Positions 10,314 through 22,702 are shown, counted from the first letter of the stretch. The stretch is 64,000 bases of DNA from Protopterus annectens (GCF_019279795.1 NC_056739.1:13746968-13810967); one strand, 5' to 3'. Program-made: numbers and translations. Notes: a model not told the origin generated them from the letters alone.

Positions 10314-13300
10314 ATGGCTGATATGAAGGGGACAATGGGCTTTAAGCAATGCGATCAGTGTGGCAAGAAAATGCCAGGTTCTGACAGACAAATGTCCTGT
10401 GTTTATTGTCTTGGGGTACAGCATTTGAAAGTTCAACCCCCCATGCGACTTATGTAAGGGCTTTAGCGCCTGCACTTTAACTCCTTTCTCGGAAGCTCTA
10501 GCTGAGGTGGAGGGCTCAATCCCTCCTAAAAAGAAACACAAAAAGAGGAGTCAATCTGTACCTTCATCTCCACATACCAGAGTTTCAAAATCTGCTATGT
10601 CCCCCTCAGAACCAAAAGCTAAACATCCTAAATTGACTTCTGCAATCTCGGCATCGGGCCTCAAACCCCTTGTATGATGCCGTCCTCGATTATGGAACCA
10701 TCCAAGACCTTAACTCCTACAGTACCAACCTCTACTATGGTACCAATGTCCCTCTCTGCACCAAAAATAGTTTCCCCAATTCAGGTCACTAACCCCCTTA
10801 CACAACTTACTGATCCTTTGACCATGGTATCGAAGGGCGAAATCTTACCTCAGACCCAATAATCCCCGATGGTAGATCCCTTTTTCGGACAACAATTGAG
10901 TCCTTTTCTGGAATGCCCTGATTCTCCATCTGGTATGTCAAGCTGCTCCTCCAGGAGCCTTTCGGAACTCAATGTAGTGAGATTTAAGGATCAGCTCCTG
11001 GCGGCCAGAGGAATTCCAATTCCTATTAAATCCTCCCTCCTGAAGAATTATATGACGTCTTCTGTTGGTTTCTTGCTGTTACTTGCATTTACATACAAGC
11101 ATACCAAAGTATATTTAACTATTTATTGTGACCAACTAGTCTTATTACTGTATTGTACTAAGTACAATAAATACACAGAGACACTGCTTCAGTTAATATG
11201 CATTTTTTTCTATTACATTTTACTTTTGGATCTACAACATGCAACACAGATGATGTCAGCTCTCTATGGCAAGTTCCCAATGCTTATTTACTATTACACT
11301 CATATTTATTCTAAAAAGTTTGATATTTTTTCTCAGAGTCTGATGTATAACAGTTCTTTCTTTGTATAACAGTTTTCTTGGTTCTTTGTAGTTTGATGAT
11401 CCATGGAAACTCATTCTTGCATTATCTGAAATGTGGTGTTCCAGCACTATCTGAAACTTGATGTTACATCTTTTTACTTCATTGATGTCCTTCCAGCTGC
11501 CACCTGCGCAGTTATTTTTACAGACTTTGTTTCTCAATAACATTCTCTTTTACATGGATGCCAGTATCTAAGCTATGCCAGCACGCTTACTACTTTTTAT
11601 TTTTCAGCATTTTATACTATTTCTAAACTAACCCTTTATATTTCATATCATTCTTGCAGCTTTTTATTCAAGCTAATAATCATGCTAGTGAAAAGACAGT
11701 GAACTATTATTCTTTCACCTCCCACTCGGAGCCGAGGAATTTTCTCCACAGATTCCGACATATATTCCTCCTTGGAGGTATCAGAGCCCTCGATGCCAAT
11801 GCCTATCCTGGCTCCAGCTTCTTCGGTTCCATTAGTAGATCTTACCATGGCTCTGGATGGTCCTCGACTCAGAGCCAAAACATCCTCGGGATCGTGACTG
11901 GTCTGCTGGCACCATGACCCCTAGTATGGTGCCTATTTTTTCTACGGCGCCATCTACTACGGTTCTGGTAGTCTTGGTGGCACTGAGTCCTCTCGTGGCT
12001 CCTTCCCTGGGGGTGGGCTCGTTGCAGCGGGGTGTGACCCCGGTCTCGAGGTTGTCTTTCTCGTTTCTGGGCTCCCACCCCTCTTTGGGCAGGCCTGCAT
12101 TCCAGGTGATGTAGAGGGCACTTGCCTAGCAGGCTCGCAGCTGGTTTCTTCAGCACCGGATTGCCACATATACATGTCCTCTGAACTGCAGCTGACACAG
12201 TCCACAACTCTGGAAAATCTAGCATAGGAACCTCAAGATACCCTTTCATAGGGCACCCACTCTTCGAAATCCTCTTCAGATGCCCTGCTGAGGAGGTATC
12301 CTGTAAAAGATCATGCAAGAGGAAACGTGGATTCTCCTGAAGAATCCCTTACCAAGGATACAGATTACGATGAGGGGGGAGGGTCCCCACGGTCACCCCT
12401 GAGAATGTCTCCTTTGGAGACGTACTAGAAAATTTAAAGCAGCGGGGAGACTGGTAGCCCACCAACCCTTCCTCTGAGGAGTCTGTATTCTTGCAGGCTT
12501 TCCATGCTCAACCCTCTACTTCCTGGGTGACCCCACCTGCAGATGATCTAGTTCAGCATATTGTGCAGCACACTTGGAAGAATCCTGACAATATTGAACC
12601 TATCACCTGGAGACCAGACAAAATTCTGTCCCCTCCAGAGGATCATCCCAATTGGTCCAAAGACTTACCAGTAGATGCTATGGTGGTGGAGGCAGCCACT
12701 AGGAAAGAACTCGCTGAGGACAGTCCTACTGTCCATCCCTTAAACAGGGAGTCTCGAGCGATGGATAAGTTTGTGAAGTGGGTATATGCTTCATCGACCT
12801 TTGCCGTTTGGTCCTTGAATTACTTGGCACATTTTACCCGTCTCCAGAGAGACCTGATCACAGAACTGTCAGGAACCCTAGCAGGAGAAGTATCTGATGA
12901 AGTACGTGACAAAGTTGCCTCATAGCTTGTCACCTGGAGTCCATATCTAATTCGCCCATGTGACTGATTTCTCATACTACCAAGGAGGTGGCTAGAGCAG
13001 CGGGTGCAGGCTTTGTCATGAGACGTCATGCCTGGATGCACCTATGTGATTTTTGTGGACCCCCTTTAAGTCTTCCTTTCTCAATGCTCCCACAGAAGCT
13101 TCCTCTCTTTTTGGCCCAAAGGTAAAAGACATATTAGCCGGATGTGAAAAGGACGAAGAAACCTGTCTGCTATGGGCGTCCATTTTTCCACCCCCCCAAT
13201 GAGCCTTCTCTAGTAATCAGAGGAGTGGAAATATGTGGTTCAAGAAAGCCCAGGGTCCTTTTCGCGACACACGTAATGAGTTTTTCCCTAAGGCAGAGGG

Positions 13301-13390
13301 GGGAACTCATCAGAAAAACACCCTTAAAGAGGCGGGGGGGGGTCCGCATTATCAGAGCGCTAGAGTCTCTTTCTCTGAACAGCCCTATTA
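10314..13390 (+). pseudogene. Gag-like protein of DIRS E (broken)
   Basis: The ATG at about 10314 opens MADMKGTMGFKQCDQCGKKM and SCVYCLGVQHL, the Gag Cys-rich module. Later pieces align in order: SRSLSELNVVRFKDQLLAARG (about 10950), SEPSMPMPILAP (about 11790), VDSPEESLTKDTDYDEGGGSPRSP (about 12330-12400), and the well kept core from 12491 to 12925 (STSWVTPP, VDAMVVEAATRKEL, MDKFVKWVYASSTFAVWSLNYLAHFTRLQRDL). A basic tail follows to about 13390. An A/T-rich stretch of ~590 bp interrupts the frame at 11055-11640. Multiple frameshifts make it non-functional. Confidence 0.7.
11055..11640. other. A/T-rich block inside gag of DIRS E, unassigned
   Basis: Gag similarity stops at about 11050 and resumes at about 11700. 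The block between has no Gag similarity in any frame, no long ORF and no recognised transposon motif. It could be a small insertion or a lineage-specific spacer. Confidence 0.4.
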
Positions 13391-13394
13391 GCGC

Positions 13395-15080
13395 TCCTGA
13401 AGAGTGGCCCAACTACTTACCTCTGGAAGCAGTCAAGGGACAATTTTCTCTGCATCACCTTGCCTGGCAATCCATAACAACAGATTCTTGGGTGAAGATG
13501 ATAATTACCAGAGGTTATCACATCCCTTTCGATTCTTTCCCGAAGCTGCAAAGACAAATTCCCAACATCCCACTCAGTCAACAGGAAGCAGCAGCTCAGG
13601 AAATACAAAAGCTGCTTCTAAAAATAGTCATCCAAACAGTCCCACCAGACCAGATAGAATCCAGATTTTACTCAAGGCTCTTTTTAGTGCCAAAAAAGAC
13701 AGGGGACTGGAAGCCAATTTTGGACCTCAACATTCTAAATATGTTTGTCAGACAGATAAAATTCTGGATGGTCATGGTTCAGTCTATCCTATCTGGAGAA
13801 AGATGACTGGATGTGCTAGATAGATCTATAGGATGTGTATTACCACATAAAAATGGACAAATGCTCCAGGAGATACCTCTACTTCTGGCTGGGAGCCAAT
13901 CACTACCAATTCCAAGCGTTGCCCTTTGGTCTCTCTATGGCCCCCAGTGTGTTCACCAAATGCATGGCAGTGGTAACAGCTCACTTGAGACTGCAAGGAT
14001 TCCAGGTGTTTCCGTATTTAGACAATTGGCTCCTTACTGCCCCATACCAAGCGTCTATTGATTACAGCCTTACAATACACCCCGAAGCTAGCAAGATCCT
14101 TAGGGATTTCTGTAAATGAAGAAAAGTCCAAAATGACTCCTACTCAAAAGCTGGAATTCATAGGGGCAACTTTTGACACTCAGTCTTGCATGGTTGCCCT
14201 GCCGCTTCACAGGCTACAAAGACTAAAGTCTCAGCTCCGGGTGATACTCTCTCAGGACAAGGTTTCGGCTTGTGCAGTCCTTCAGCTACTAGGATCAATG
14301 ATAGCATTGATTATTATAGTTCCCCTGGCAAGACTACACAAGACTCCTACAATGGCTCTTAGCAGCACAGTGGTCACCCTAACTCATCCTATATCCTTTC
14401 AGATCTGCATAACAAATCAATGCAAGCAAGATTTAATTTGGTGGCTGAAGCCAGAAAAAGAACTATGAAGTCGTCCCTTCTCCCCCTCTCAGCCCAAGGT
14501 CATAGTGATGACAGATGCTTCCCTGATGGGGGGGGGGGCATTTCCAGGGAAAACAGTCCAAGACACTTGGTCCCCTGTAGAGGCCAACCTGCATATCAAT
14601 GTTCTAGAACTGAGGGGAGTGTTTCTAGTGTTGCAAGCATTCCAATCTGTCCTCCCATCAGGGACAATTGCTATCTAGTCAGACAACATGTCCGTAGTCT
14701 GGTGTATCAACAAGCAAGGGGGAACCAAATCCTACCCCACTGTGTCGAGAAGCCAGGAGAATTTGGCAATGAGCAATATCTTCCAACCGCTTTCTGATAG
14801 CAATGCACATTCCTGGGGATTCCAAAGCAATTGCAGACAAGCTGAGCAGATGCATTCTCCTGCCTCACAAGTGGTCCCTCAACCCTGTCATAGCGACGAA
14901 GATGTTCAGTCGCTGGGGCCAGCCTTGCTGTGATCCATTTGTGTCCCCCGCAAACCACAAATGCAGCAGCTACTTTTCCCTAATCCTCCCTCAGGGAGAG
15001 TCCCAGAGGGCCACTCTAATACACAATTGGCCCACAGGACTTCTTTATGCCTTTCCCCCTCTTCTCTTGATCCCATAATG
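13395..15080 (+). pseudogene. RT-RNase H-methyltransferase-like protein of DIRS E
   Basis: Frames in order: SLHHLAWQSITTDSWVKMIITRGY (about 13450), SRLFLVPKKTGDWKPILDL (about 13670), RT palm to FPYLDNWLL (about 14015), RNase H (VMTDAS about 14505, CINKQGGTKSY about 14705, IADKLSR about 14830) and the terminal region (CDPFVSPANHKC, LYAFPPLLLIP, about 14930-15078). The second catalytic Asp of the YxDD box is Asn here (YLDN), which should abolish reverse transcription. A frameshift at a run of ten G (14527-14536) falls in the RNase H start. Confidence 0.8.
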
Positions 15081-15239
15081 TCTAAAGAAAGCTCTTTGGT
15101 TGAGAAGCAGATTAATCCCCATTGCTCACTATTGGCCCCGACAAGTTTGGTTTCCCTTCCTTTGGCCTTACCTACTCCACCAACTGTGGATTCTGGATCC
15201 AACTCTGGAATTGCTATCACACCCGAAAGGGTTGATCCA

Positions 15240-16340
15240 TCCAAACATATTGAGTCTCAAGCTGACAGCTTGGTTCCTTCACTTCCATTAACTGCCGGGC
15301 AGAATAATTTATCCTCCCCTGTACGAGACATTCTTCTGGCTTCCCATAAATCATCCACCAGGAAACTTTATCTTAGCAAATGGAAAACATTCATAATTTG
15401 GTCTCAAGAGAAAAGACTTGACCCCTTCTCAGCTCCAGTGAGTTCTGTACTGGACTATTTATCAAATCTCCTCCATTTAGGAACAGCAATTTCCACTATT
15501 TGAGCACACCTGGCAGCTATGTCAAACTTCCATAATGGCTTCCAGGACTTGTCCTTGATATCTCACTGATTCTGTAAAACCTTTTTGAAAGGTGTCATGC
15601 ACATCAGACCACCCTTCAAAGAGCCAATCAAACCTTGGAATTTGTCATTGGTTCTACAATCCTTGACCTGCCCCTCCTTTTGAGCCTGCTGCCACATATG
15701 AAATTTCTATCCTGGAAATCTCCATTCCTAGTAGCTATTACCTCACCAAGGCAAATATCTGAACTACAAGCTTTGTGCATAAAACATCCCTACACGGTTT
15801 TCCATAAAGACAGAGTATCACTCTGGACTAATCCTTCCTTCTTATCCAAAGTTATTTCGGATTTGACTATTAATCATACAAATGACCTGCCAGTCTTCTT
15901 TCCCAATTTTTCTAATAAAGGAGAATACTGACTGTGTTTGCTTGATGTGCACAGACAATTACATTTCTACTTGAACAGGACTAAATCACTACGAAAATCT
16001 GACCAATTATGCCTATCCTTCTCAGGACCAAAAATTGAAAAAATCTGTGTCTAAGGTAACTTTAGCTAAATGGCTGAGAGACTGTATTTCCTTTACATAC
16101 TAACAAAATAAAGTTCTCCTACTAACTAAGGTCAAAGCGCATACAACCAGATCAGTTGGGGCATCTGTTGCCTTCCATTCAAGAGCTTCCATGGATGACT
16201 TTTGTGCAGCAACAACACGGGCTACCCCTCATACCTTTATCACTCATTACAAATTGGAATTGGTCTCTGGGGGGAGATCATCCTTTGGTTCAATGGTGCT
16301 CAGGGATATCTTTCCATAGGGCCTCCCAGGACATAAAGTA
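15240..16340 (+). pseudogene. Tyrosine recombinase of DIRS E (broken)
   Basis: The N-terminal part is open to a stop at 15502 (SSPVRDILLASHKSSTRKLYLSKW). The middle part (15680-15931) has PRQISELQALCIKHP, where the other copies have RRVSEL; the catalytic Arg position reads Gln. The C-terminal part keeps AHTTRS (about 16140) and TPHTFITHYKLEL (about 16225), so the His, Arg and Tyr positions survive. Several stops and frameshifts lie between the parts. Confidence 0.75.
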
Positions 16341-16356
16341 ACTAGGGACTCTATCT

Positions 16357-16460
16357 CATCAGTAATGAATGAATGAAGATTAACAATATCAGATAAAGAA
16401 GTTATGTTCTTACCATAATGTTCCATCTGTGTTGTTTATCTTAATTCATTCATTACATCC
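16357..16460 (+). other. Internal complementary region of DIRS E
   Basis: The first half is the complement of the left tip (9708-9750) and the second half the complement of the right tip (16682-16744), including CTTACCATAA at 16410-16419 against TTATGGTAAG at 16724-16733. Bases 16461-16744 form the right end with the right ITR. Confidence 0.85.
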
Positions 16461-16744
16461 CACCCTCCTACCCCCTTTGAAGAACTCCTGGTGGTTCGGA
16501 TTTGGACCAAGCTCCGTGATAGGAAAGTTGCTCAGATAAAGCCTCCACTTTCTTTTTTATGGCAAACTCGATCTGAGGTGATAGAGAGAGGGCACTATGG
16601 GTAAGCTTAGCTCGAGAGTTTTTTGGCTGGAGCGAGCTTGTTATAACAGCCAACTTGGTTCAGAAGACGGAACCGATACCCATCAGTAATGAATGAATGA
16701 AGATAAGCAACACAGACGGAATGTTATGGTAAGAGCATAACTTG

Positions 16745-17010
16745 TTTTTTTCTTTCTTTTTGGCTAGAAACATGGAGTCAACTGTGTTACTAATGGCAGC
16801 AGCTGCTTCCCCAGGTATGGGCACAACATTCTGACAACACAGAAACTTACCCTGTTCTCTCTCCCAGGAGTGACATGAGTGGCTCTTTCTTGCCCACTGA
16901 GGGAACTTCAAAAATCACAGGAGACACGGCTAATCTATGGTCCATAGTGGCTGTAGGTGCTACATCAGTGGGATCTGTGGTAAAAGATGACTGGTCTGAG
17001 GCACAACAAA
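16745..17010 (-). pseudogene. Probable DIRS gag relic
   Basis: The minus strand reads TDPTDVAPTATMDHRLAVSP and GKKEPLMSLLGER, which resembles the variable Gag segment upstream of the acidic region, and is similar at DNA level to 17800-17980. It may be the upstream part of relic B2, separated by element E. Weak evidence. Confidence 0.35.
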
Positions 17011-17450
17011 TGACTCACGAGACTGGCTTGGAGATTAGTATGGATTGGGGCAGCATATAGTAAGGTAGGGAGTAGGTAGGCTTGAGCAAGAGAGAGTTTA
17101 GCTTAGTTTGAGAGAAATGTTATATTTCTGTAGAGGAGGCCATGTTTTTGATGGGTCTTTTTGATATAGTTTTGGATATGTAGATTGAATTTTAATTGGT
17201 CATCTATTATAACTCCTAGTACTTTTGTGAATGATTCTATATTAACAGATGTATTGTTTAAGGAGGAGACAGAGACGGTAGATTAGTGGTGTTGGGGAAA
17301 TATTGTCAGGAAGAGGAGCGTTTTTTTATTTCAGGGTTAAGTAGGAGTTGCTTAGATGCAAGTCATTTTTCAACTGAGTGTAGTGAGTCTTGGGTAAAGG
17401 TGAGGAGGTGGGGGAGATTGTCAGAGGAGGAAATTAATGTGGCGCCACCC
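17010..17450 (-). pseudogene. CR1/L2-type LINE relic, end of reverse transcriptase
   Basis: On the minus strand TKVLGVIIDDQLKFNLHIQ, IKKTHQKHGLLYRN and LLPTLLYAAPIHTNL align with the same region of LINE K (AKLLGVTIDEHLKFDTHIQ, KKTHQKLGMLYRN, LLPSLMYGAPLLTNL at about 37340-37550). This is the thumb/C-terminal part after the RT palm. Frames are broken. Confidence 0.75.
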
Positions 17451-17559
17451 GTATATTGTGTTAAGGAAGAGAGTGAGCAGCAAGACTATCATGTAAACTA
17501 CAAGCTATGTGGAAAAAATTCTTGAAAGCAGATAAAACAGGAGGTACATCTGCAGTCTA

Positions 17560-18080
17560 AATAATTTCTAGCTGTAACAAATCATAATACATTTGTTAGA
17601 CAGTAGGAATATCATACTATTCCCTTTGAAAAACTTTTCAGTTCAGCTAAAGTTTCAGAAAAAAAAAATAAGTCTTTTGGAGGGAAATCTGAAAGCACAC
17701 TTTCTTCAGAATCAGAGTCTTAAACTCAATCAGGTAAACTCCCCAGGACTCAGGCTCCCTTTCCCAGATAAGTTGTACATTTACATCTAGCCCCTTCCCT
17801 CAAGATGAACAAGAGTGGCTCTCCCTTTTCTGTCGAGTCACAAAGAATGTGTCTATCCCCTCCTGTTCTCAGTGGATGTAAGTGCTACACCATAGAGACT
17901 GGGGAAAATAATGAGAGGTCTGAAGAAGTCTGGCCACAGCAGACTCACATATCTGTGGCTGAGGCAAAGAAGGAGCTGGCCTAATACCCAAAGACACCAT
18001 AACAACTTTCTTCTATTTTGTGGATGGGGGAAGGAAAAACGAGGAAACAGGTAACTGCTGTGGATGTCCAACTGCAAAGG
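17560..18080 (-). pseudogene. DIRS gag relic
   Basis: The minus strand at 17640-17720 reads DSDSEESVLSDFPPKDLFFFSETLAEL, the acidic Gag region (compare DTDLDESEGSPRSPSEDVSFSDILELL). Upstream sequence to 18080 resembles 16745-17010. Bases 18081-18261, between this and relic F, show no clear signal. Confidence 0.5.
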
Positions 18081-19719
18081 AAGCCTCTGTCAGGAAATGG
18101 AACATGAAGAAGTCAGTTCATAGACTCAAAGGTTGTTACTGGGCTAATGACCACTAGGACTCTTACAAGCCTGGCTGCGCACTCCAAATCATTTGGGTCC
18201 CGAGTATCATGGGCATCTATACAATGTGGGGGAGACCCTTGTTAGTAAGAAGGTAAAGGAGAGTTATGTACTTACCATAATGAGAGATCCATGTTGTCTC
18301 ATTTTCATCTGGTTCAGCCTTTGTTTTGTCAAATCTGACCAGATCCAACCTCAATGCCTTTTATTAAGCTGTGGATTCAAGGCTCTGACTCCTCCCCTAC
18401 CCATAATTTTCTCTATTCCATCTAAATACCTCAGATTGAGTTTGCCAACACGTCACCAGCTATTATCTAGACAATCCAAAAGAATACAGATGCAAAGATA
18501 CATACGGAATAGTCATAGGAAGGTAAAGCATACAGAATTGTTCCCAGACAGAGTTCCCAGATGAGGTCTATCTGGTCACCAGAAATTATCAATGACAATA
18601 ATAGAAGGGAATGGAGAGAAGGATGTTGAACGTAGCAAAAATGGGATAACATGGATCTATCACTATTGGTAAATACATAACTTTCTTATCTGATGTTTTC
18701 TATTTTCAGCCAATTCAACTTTTGGAACAGATTCCAAAGCTGTTAAACACCCAAGAGGTACTAAAGAAGGACATTCCAGAGGACAGTGGAACCAAAAAAA
18801 AGAACATGATCTGGACTGTACATACAATTTATAGTGAGATACAGAGGTACAGACAGTAGGCCTTGTTGTTGCTGCTCAAATATCATTAGTGGGATTCTCA
18901 TCATGAAAGAGGCAGAAGTAGCCACTTCTCTTGAAGAGTGAGCTCTTGGTTTTGCTTGTAAGGCAAGGCCACTTTATTATAAACAAAGGAAATGCATTCC
19001 AGTAGCCATTTGGATAATGTAACTTTTGATACTTTTATTTGGGCTTTGACCATCTCGGGTCCATCCTGCTCCGTTCACACCCACTTCACTTGGGCTCTCT
19101 CTGCTCCCCTGCCCTACCCCATTCCCACCCACCTCCACTTTCCCCAAGTTTATACTTATATAACCACACCCACTGTTTCAACAGCCACTCCTATCACTCA
19201 TCCACCCTCCTACCACTCTTAAGTCCAATCAAGCCTCTCCTTTTTTCACACTCCATTCTTTGCACCCACCAGTCCATCCAAGCAGCAACCACCTTTATCA
19301 CACACCTACCCACAGTTTCCCTCTACACCTCTCCCACTCTACTCTTGCACAACCCAAACCCATACTACCCAACCATCAGACTAGTACAACCCTTCTTACT
19401 CTTACTCATCATACTACATCATTATACCCCATAAAACACTCTTCACCAGGCTTCCCACAATATGTGGCTACACAATTTATTACTCATCACTTTCCTCACA
19501 ACAACTTATCAACTCAACTCTTGCCATCACCTCCAAACCTTATCTACACATTCAACCACCACTCCCCTACACTCTACTCCATCCCTACTACTCACCTACT
19601 TTAACATATCTGCATAATTAAATGAAAACATACCCATCCACCTATTCACACTAAGGTATTTCACCACTTAAACACCCCCACACATCCTACACAAATATTA
19701 CCTATTCAACAAAAAACCC

Positions 19720-20593
19720 TCTCTCTGCTTCTTGCTAAAATCTTACCGACTACATCTAAGTGGGGACATCCACCTCAATTGAGGCCCCAACCCAACCACC
19801 CTGACACCAATCCAACAGCTTAACTCAGACTTGCTATCAATATCCCCCATAACTCAAATTAACTTTGGCCTATTCTTTCTAAACTTCAACATCAGAAGTA
19901 TTCTTAACAAATCATCTGGGTTTCAAGCTACCCTTTCACTTTACTCCCCAGATATTGTAACAATTACCGAAACCTGTCTCAAGAACTATAACAAAAGCGA
20001 AGAATTTCTACCCCAGGGATATAACATCCTTGGAGCAGACTAACAACAAATGTGGTGGTGGTGTAGCAATCATATATAAAAGCTATCTAAACATACATCT
20101 TCCCATTACTCCACCCCAATTCTGTGACCTGGAAATACTCATCTCACATCTTCAACTTAATATGAATAAGGCCATCATAATCATAGTGGTATATCTCTCC
20201 CCTGGCAACAATATTCAATTAATAGAAAACCTACTTAACTGGGCATCCTCTACTTTAAATCATGAAATAGTCATCTTAGGTGACTTTAACTTAGATTGGG
20301 GCACTAGCCCCTCTATGTATCTCCCTTGTCATATCAATCTTTTCAGTTTCACTCAACTCATATCTGCTCCAACTCGAATCGATAAACACAGGAACAGACA
20401 CTCAATACTAGACTGGATACTCTTCAATCATCTATGCCTATGCTTGCAATCTGGTTGCCTCCCTGACTTCCTAAGTGACCATTCCCCCACCTTCCTTATC
20501 AAGTACAAAACTAACTTATCCAAAAACACTATCTATAAAAATATCCACCCAAAAAAGCATTTTTCCGCAGGTACATTCAACTGCCTCCTGTAA
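19720..20593 (+). pseudogene. AP-type endonuclease domain of LINE J
   Basis: Starts with GDIHLN-stop-GP (about 19765), a degraded version of the NPGP motif in LINE K. Endonuclease motifs follow: NFNIRSILNK (about 19885), DIVTITETCL (about 19950), CGGGVAIIYKSYL (about 20053), VILGDFNLDWG (about 20270), SAPTRID (about 20365), LDWILF (about 20410) and LSDHSPTFL (about 20475). The Asp, Asn and His positions of the family (GDFN, SDH) are retained. A frame change at about 20040 and later stops break it. Confidence 0.75.
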
Positions 20594-20819
20594 CATCACA
20601 ACTGGTCTCCTGTAAAACAACAAAAATTCTGGCTATCCACCAAACAACTCTTAAATCTTGGCCAACCCACTACTCCCTCCCCCAGCAATTTAAACCCCAA
20701 CATAAGCACAGCAACTCAATTCAACACATATTTCATTAACGCTCATCTGGCCTTAGTTAACAATAACAACAAAGGCCCTCCTATCATCCTGCAACAGCTG
20801 ACAACCAACCCACAGCATT

Positions 20820-22325
20820 TTCATTTCAGCCTGTCCCAACTACTTATATCAAAAAACTCCTTCTCCAACTAAAACCCACTTGACTAGCTGTAGATCAACT
20901 CCCAAATGAATTTCTTCGACTAGCATCAGATTCTATCTCCTACCCTAATTAATTGCTCAATTATTGAACATCATGTAATAAAACTCTGGAAAATTTCCCA
21001 TATACTACCCCCACACAAAAGTGGTCAATCCACCGAGTTATCCAACTATAGACCCACTGTCATATGTTCCTCTCTTAGCAAAATACTGGAAAAATGCATA
21101 CACTCTCAACTACTGTCCTACCTAATACAAAACAACCTCCTCTCCAACTCCTAGCATGGTTTCAGACCTAAAGACAGTGCCACCACAGCCCTCTTAAGTT
21201 CCATAAACACCATCAATCACCACAGAAATAGTAACCGACTCGTCTCTTCTATCTTTTTGGATATGTCAAAAGCATTTGACACTGTATCACATCAAAAACT
21301 ACTACCTAACTTAGCATCTATCCATCTCTCTCTAGCTTCCACTACCTGGTTCCACAGCTATTTAACCGACTGACAACAATCAGTAATATGGAACAATGAA
21401 ATCTCTACACTTCTACACATCACTATAGGAGTCCCACAAGGCTCTATTCTCGGCCCCCTACTGTTCTCCATCTTTACAAACAGCCTCAGCTCCACCTCTC
21501 CCCATGCCACAATTATACAGTTTACAGATGATTCTACTGTCATCCGCACAGCCTCCTCCCTTCTGGACCTCCTAAGACAGTCTGCTTTCAGAGACATAGA
21601 ACTTTTCCTTAAAAAAGACAACTAACACTAAACCCAAATAAGATAAAGCTTAAGGTATTCTCAAATAACCCCTCAAATCCCCCTTCATCAGTGCACATTC
21701 TCTCATCCAATGGAACCATAATCGAACCAGTAGATAGCACAAAGTTACTTGGTGTCACAATAGACTGCAGCCTGAAATATGACACATACATTGCCCTTAC
21801 CATAAAAAGTACATATTAAACTCAGATGTCTATGTAGGTCTAGAACATTTCTCACCCCACCAACAAGTGCCAGAACACACCTCCTCTCCACACTATTATA
21901 TGCCTCACCCATTTGCTCTAATCTCAGAAAGATTGAATTATCAAAACTTGAAACATGCTACCACAAAATCGCTCATTTTGAAGTCGGCATACAGAATAGA
22001 ATCCACCACTGTACTTCCCTGAAACAATTATGCTGGTTCAAACTTCCAAACTTACTAACGCTCAACCAGCTAGCTATTGCCCAAAGCATCATATACCAAC
22101 TTGATGCCTGTCCGGCTCTAACGCACCTAGTACATCCTTGCAACACTTCTCTCTCCCTCTGCTCATCTAATAAACTGCTATTACAAGCTGGGAAAGCCAA
22201 TAACTCTTTTGCTGAATCCTTATTTTCATGTCATATAGCAAAAGTGTTGAACCACACTACTCAACACATACTTAATACCCCCTCGCCACCTTACAATTCA
22301 AACTCCTTCTTAAAGGACATTTAAC
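20820..22325 (+). pseudogene. Reverse transcriptase and C-terminus of LINE J
   Basis: RT motifs: FRPKDSATTAL (about 21163), FLDMSKAFDTVSHQ (about 21257), IGVPQGSILGPLLFS (about 21426), then FTDDST (about 21523) where the YADD box is expected. Thumb region DSTKLLGVTIDCSLKYD lies at about 21735. Stops occur in the fingers and around 21375. The two Asp of the catalytic box remain, but the copy is dead. Confidence 0.8.
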
Positions 22326-22654
22326 CAACAACTGGCACTGTTCCTGTATCACCCCTGGATAACTCTATTCTCCATGTATCTCTGTCCTGCTGTACAACTT
22401 ATTTTTTTACTCTGTTCAAGCAAGCTTCTTGTATCTACCAGTACTGATTTGTATATATAACATGGTTTATTTTATACATTGTACAAGGTCTTACTGTATA
22501 TAGGCATACCTGTTTTATTGCTTTTTGTACTACAGTTTTTTACATAATGTTTTTTTACTATTGTGTATTCCATTTTATTTCAATTCTGATTATATATCTC
22601 TATTTTGGTTGCTCATACTGATAGTTTTTCTTTCATTTTTTGGGGCTTTCCCCC

Positions 22655-22702
22655 TGGGTCTCCCCTGAAAAGGGGCCACTGGCCCAGTCAGACTAACCCA
22701 GC
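22655..22702 (+). other. 3' terminal hairpin of LINE J
   Basis: CCCCTGAAAAGGGG (22672-22685) folds as a 5-bp stem and ACTGGCCCAGT follows. LINE K has a hairpin at the same place. Such terminal structures are thought to be recognised by the element's own RT in CR1/L2-type LINEs. Confidence 0.55.

Larger units (their letters stand above)
9708..16744 (+). mobile_element. DIRS1-type retrotransposon, copy E (diverged family)
   Basis: About 7.0 kb on the plus strand: left ITR, gag, RT/RNase H, tyrosine recombinase, ICR (16357-16460), right ITR. The ICR joins the complement of the left tip (CAGTAATGAATGAATG followed by GATTAACAATATC) to the complement of the right tip (AAGAAGTTATGTTCTTACC), which fixes both ends. 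It is a different family from A and D1-D3: ITR sequence is unlike theirs except for the CTTACCATAA box. Coding regions have many stops, and at least two catalytic residues are changed, so it is inactive. Confidence 0.85.
19045..22702 (+). mobile_element. CR1/L2-type LINE, copy J
   Basis: About 3.66 kb on the plus strand, inserted in the recombinase of relic F. It has a pyrimidine-rich 5' region (19045-19760), an endonuclease, RT, C-terminal region and a 3' end with a hairpin but no long poly-A. It is related to LINE K: the same 5' composition, the GDIH..N.GP motif before the endonuclease and similar RT. The 5' limit is approximate. Confidence 0.8.

Noticed and set aside
19039-19604. Overlapping Thr/Pro/His-rich frames at the start of LINE J
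   Set aside because: They come from the pyrimidine-rich LINE 5' region; LINE K shows the same composition with non-conserved peptides.
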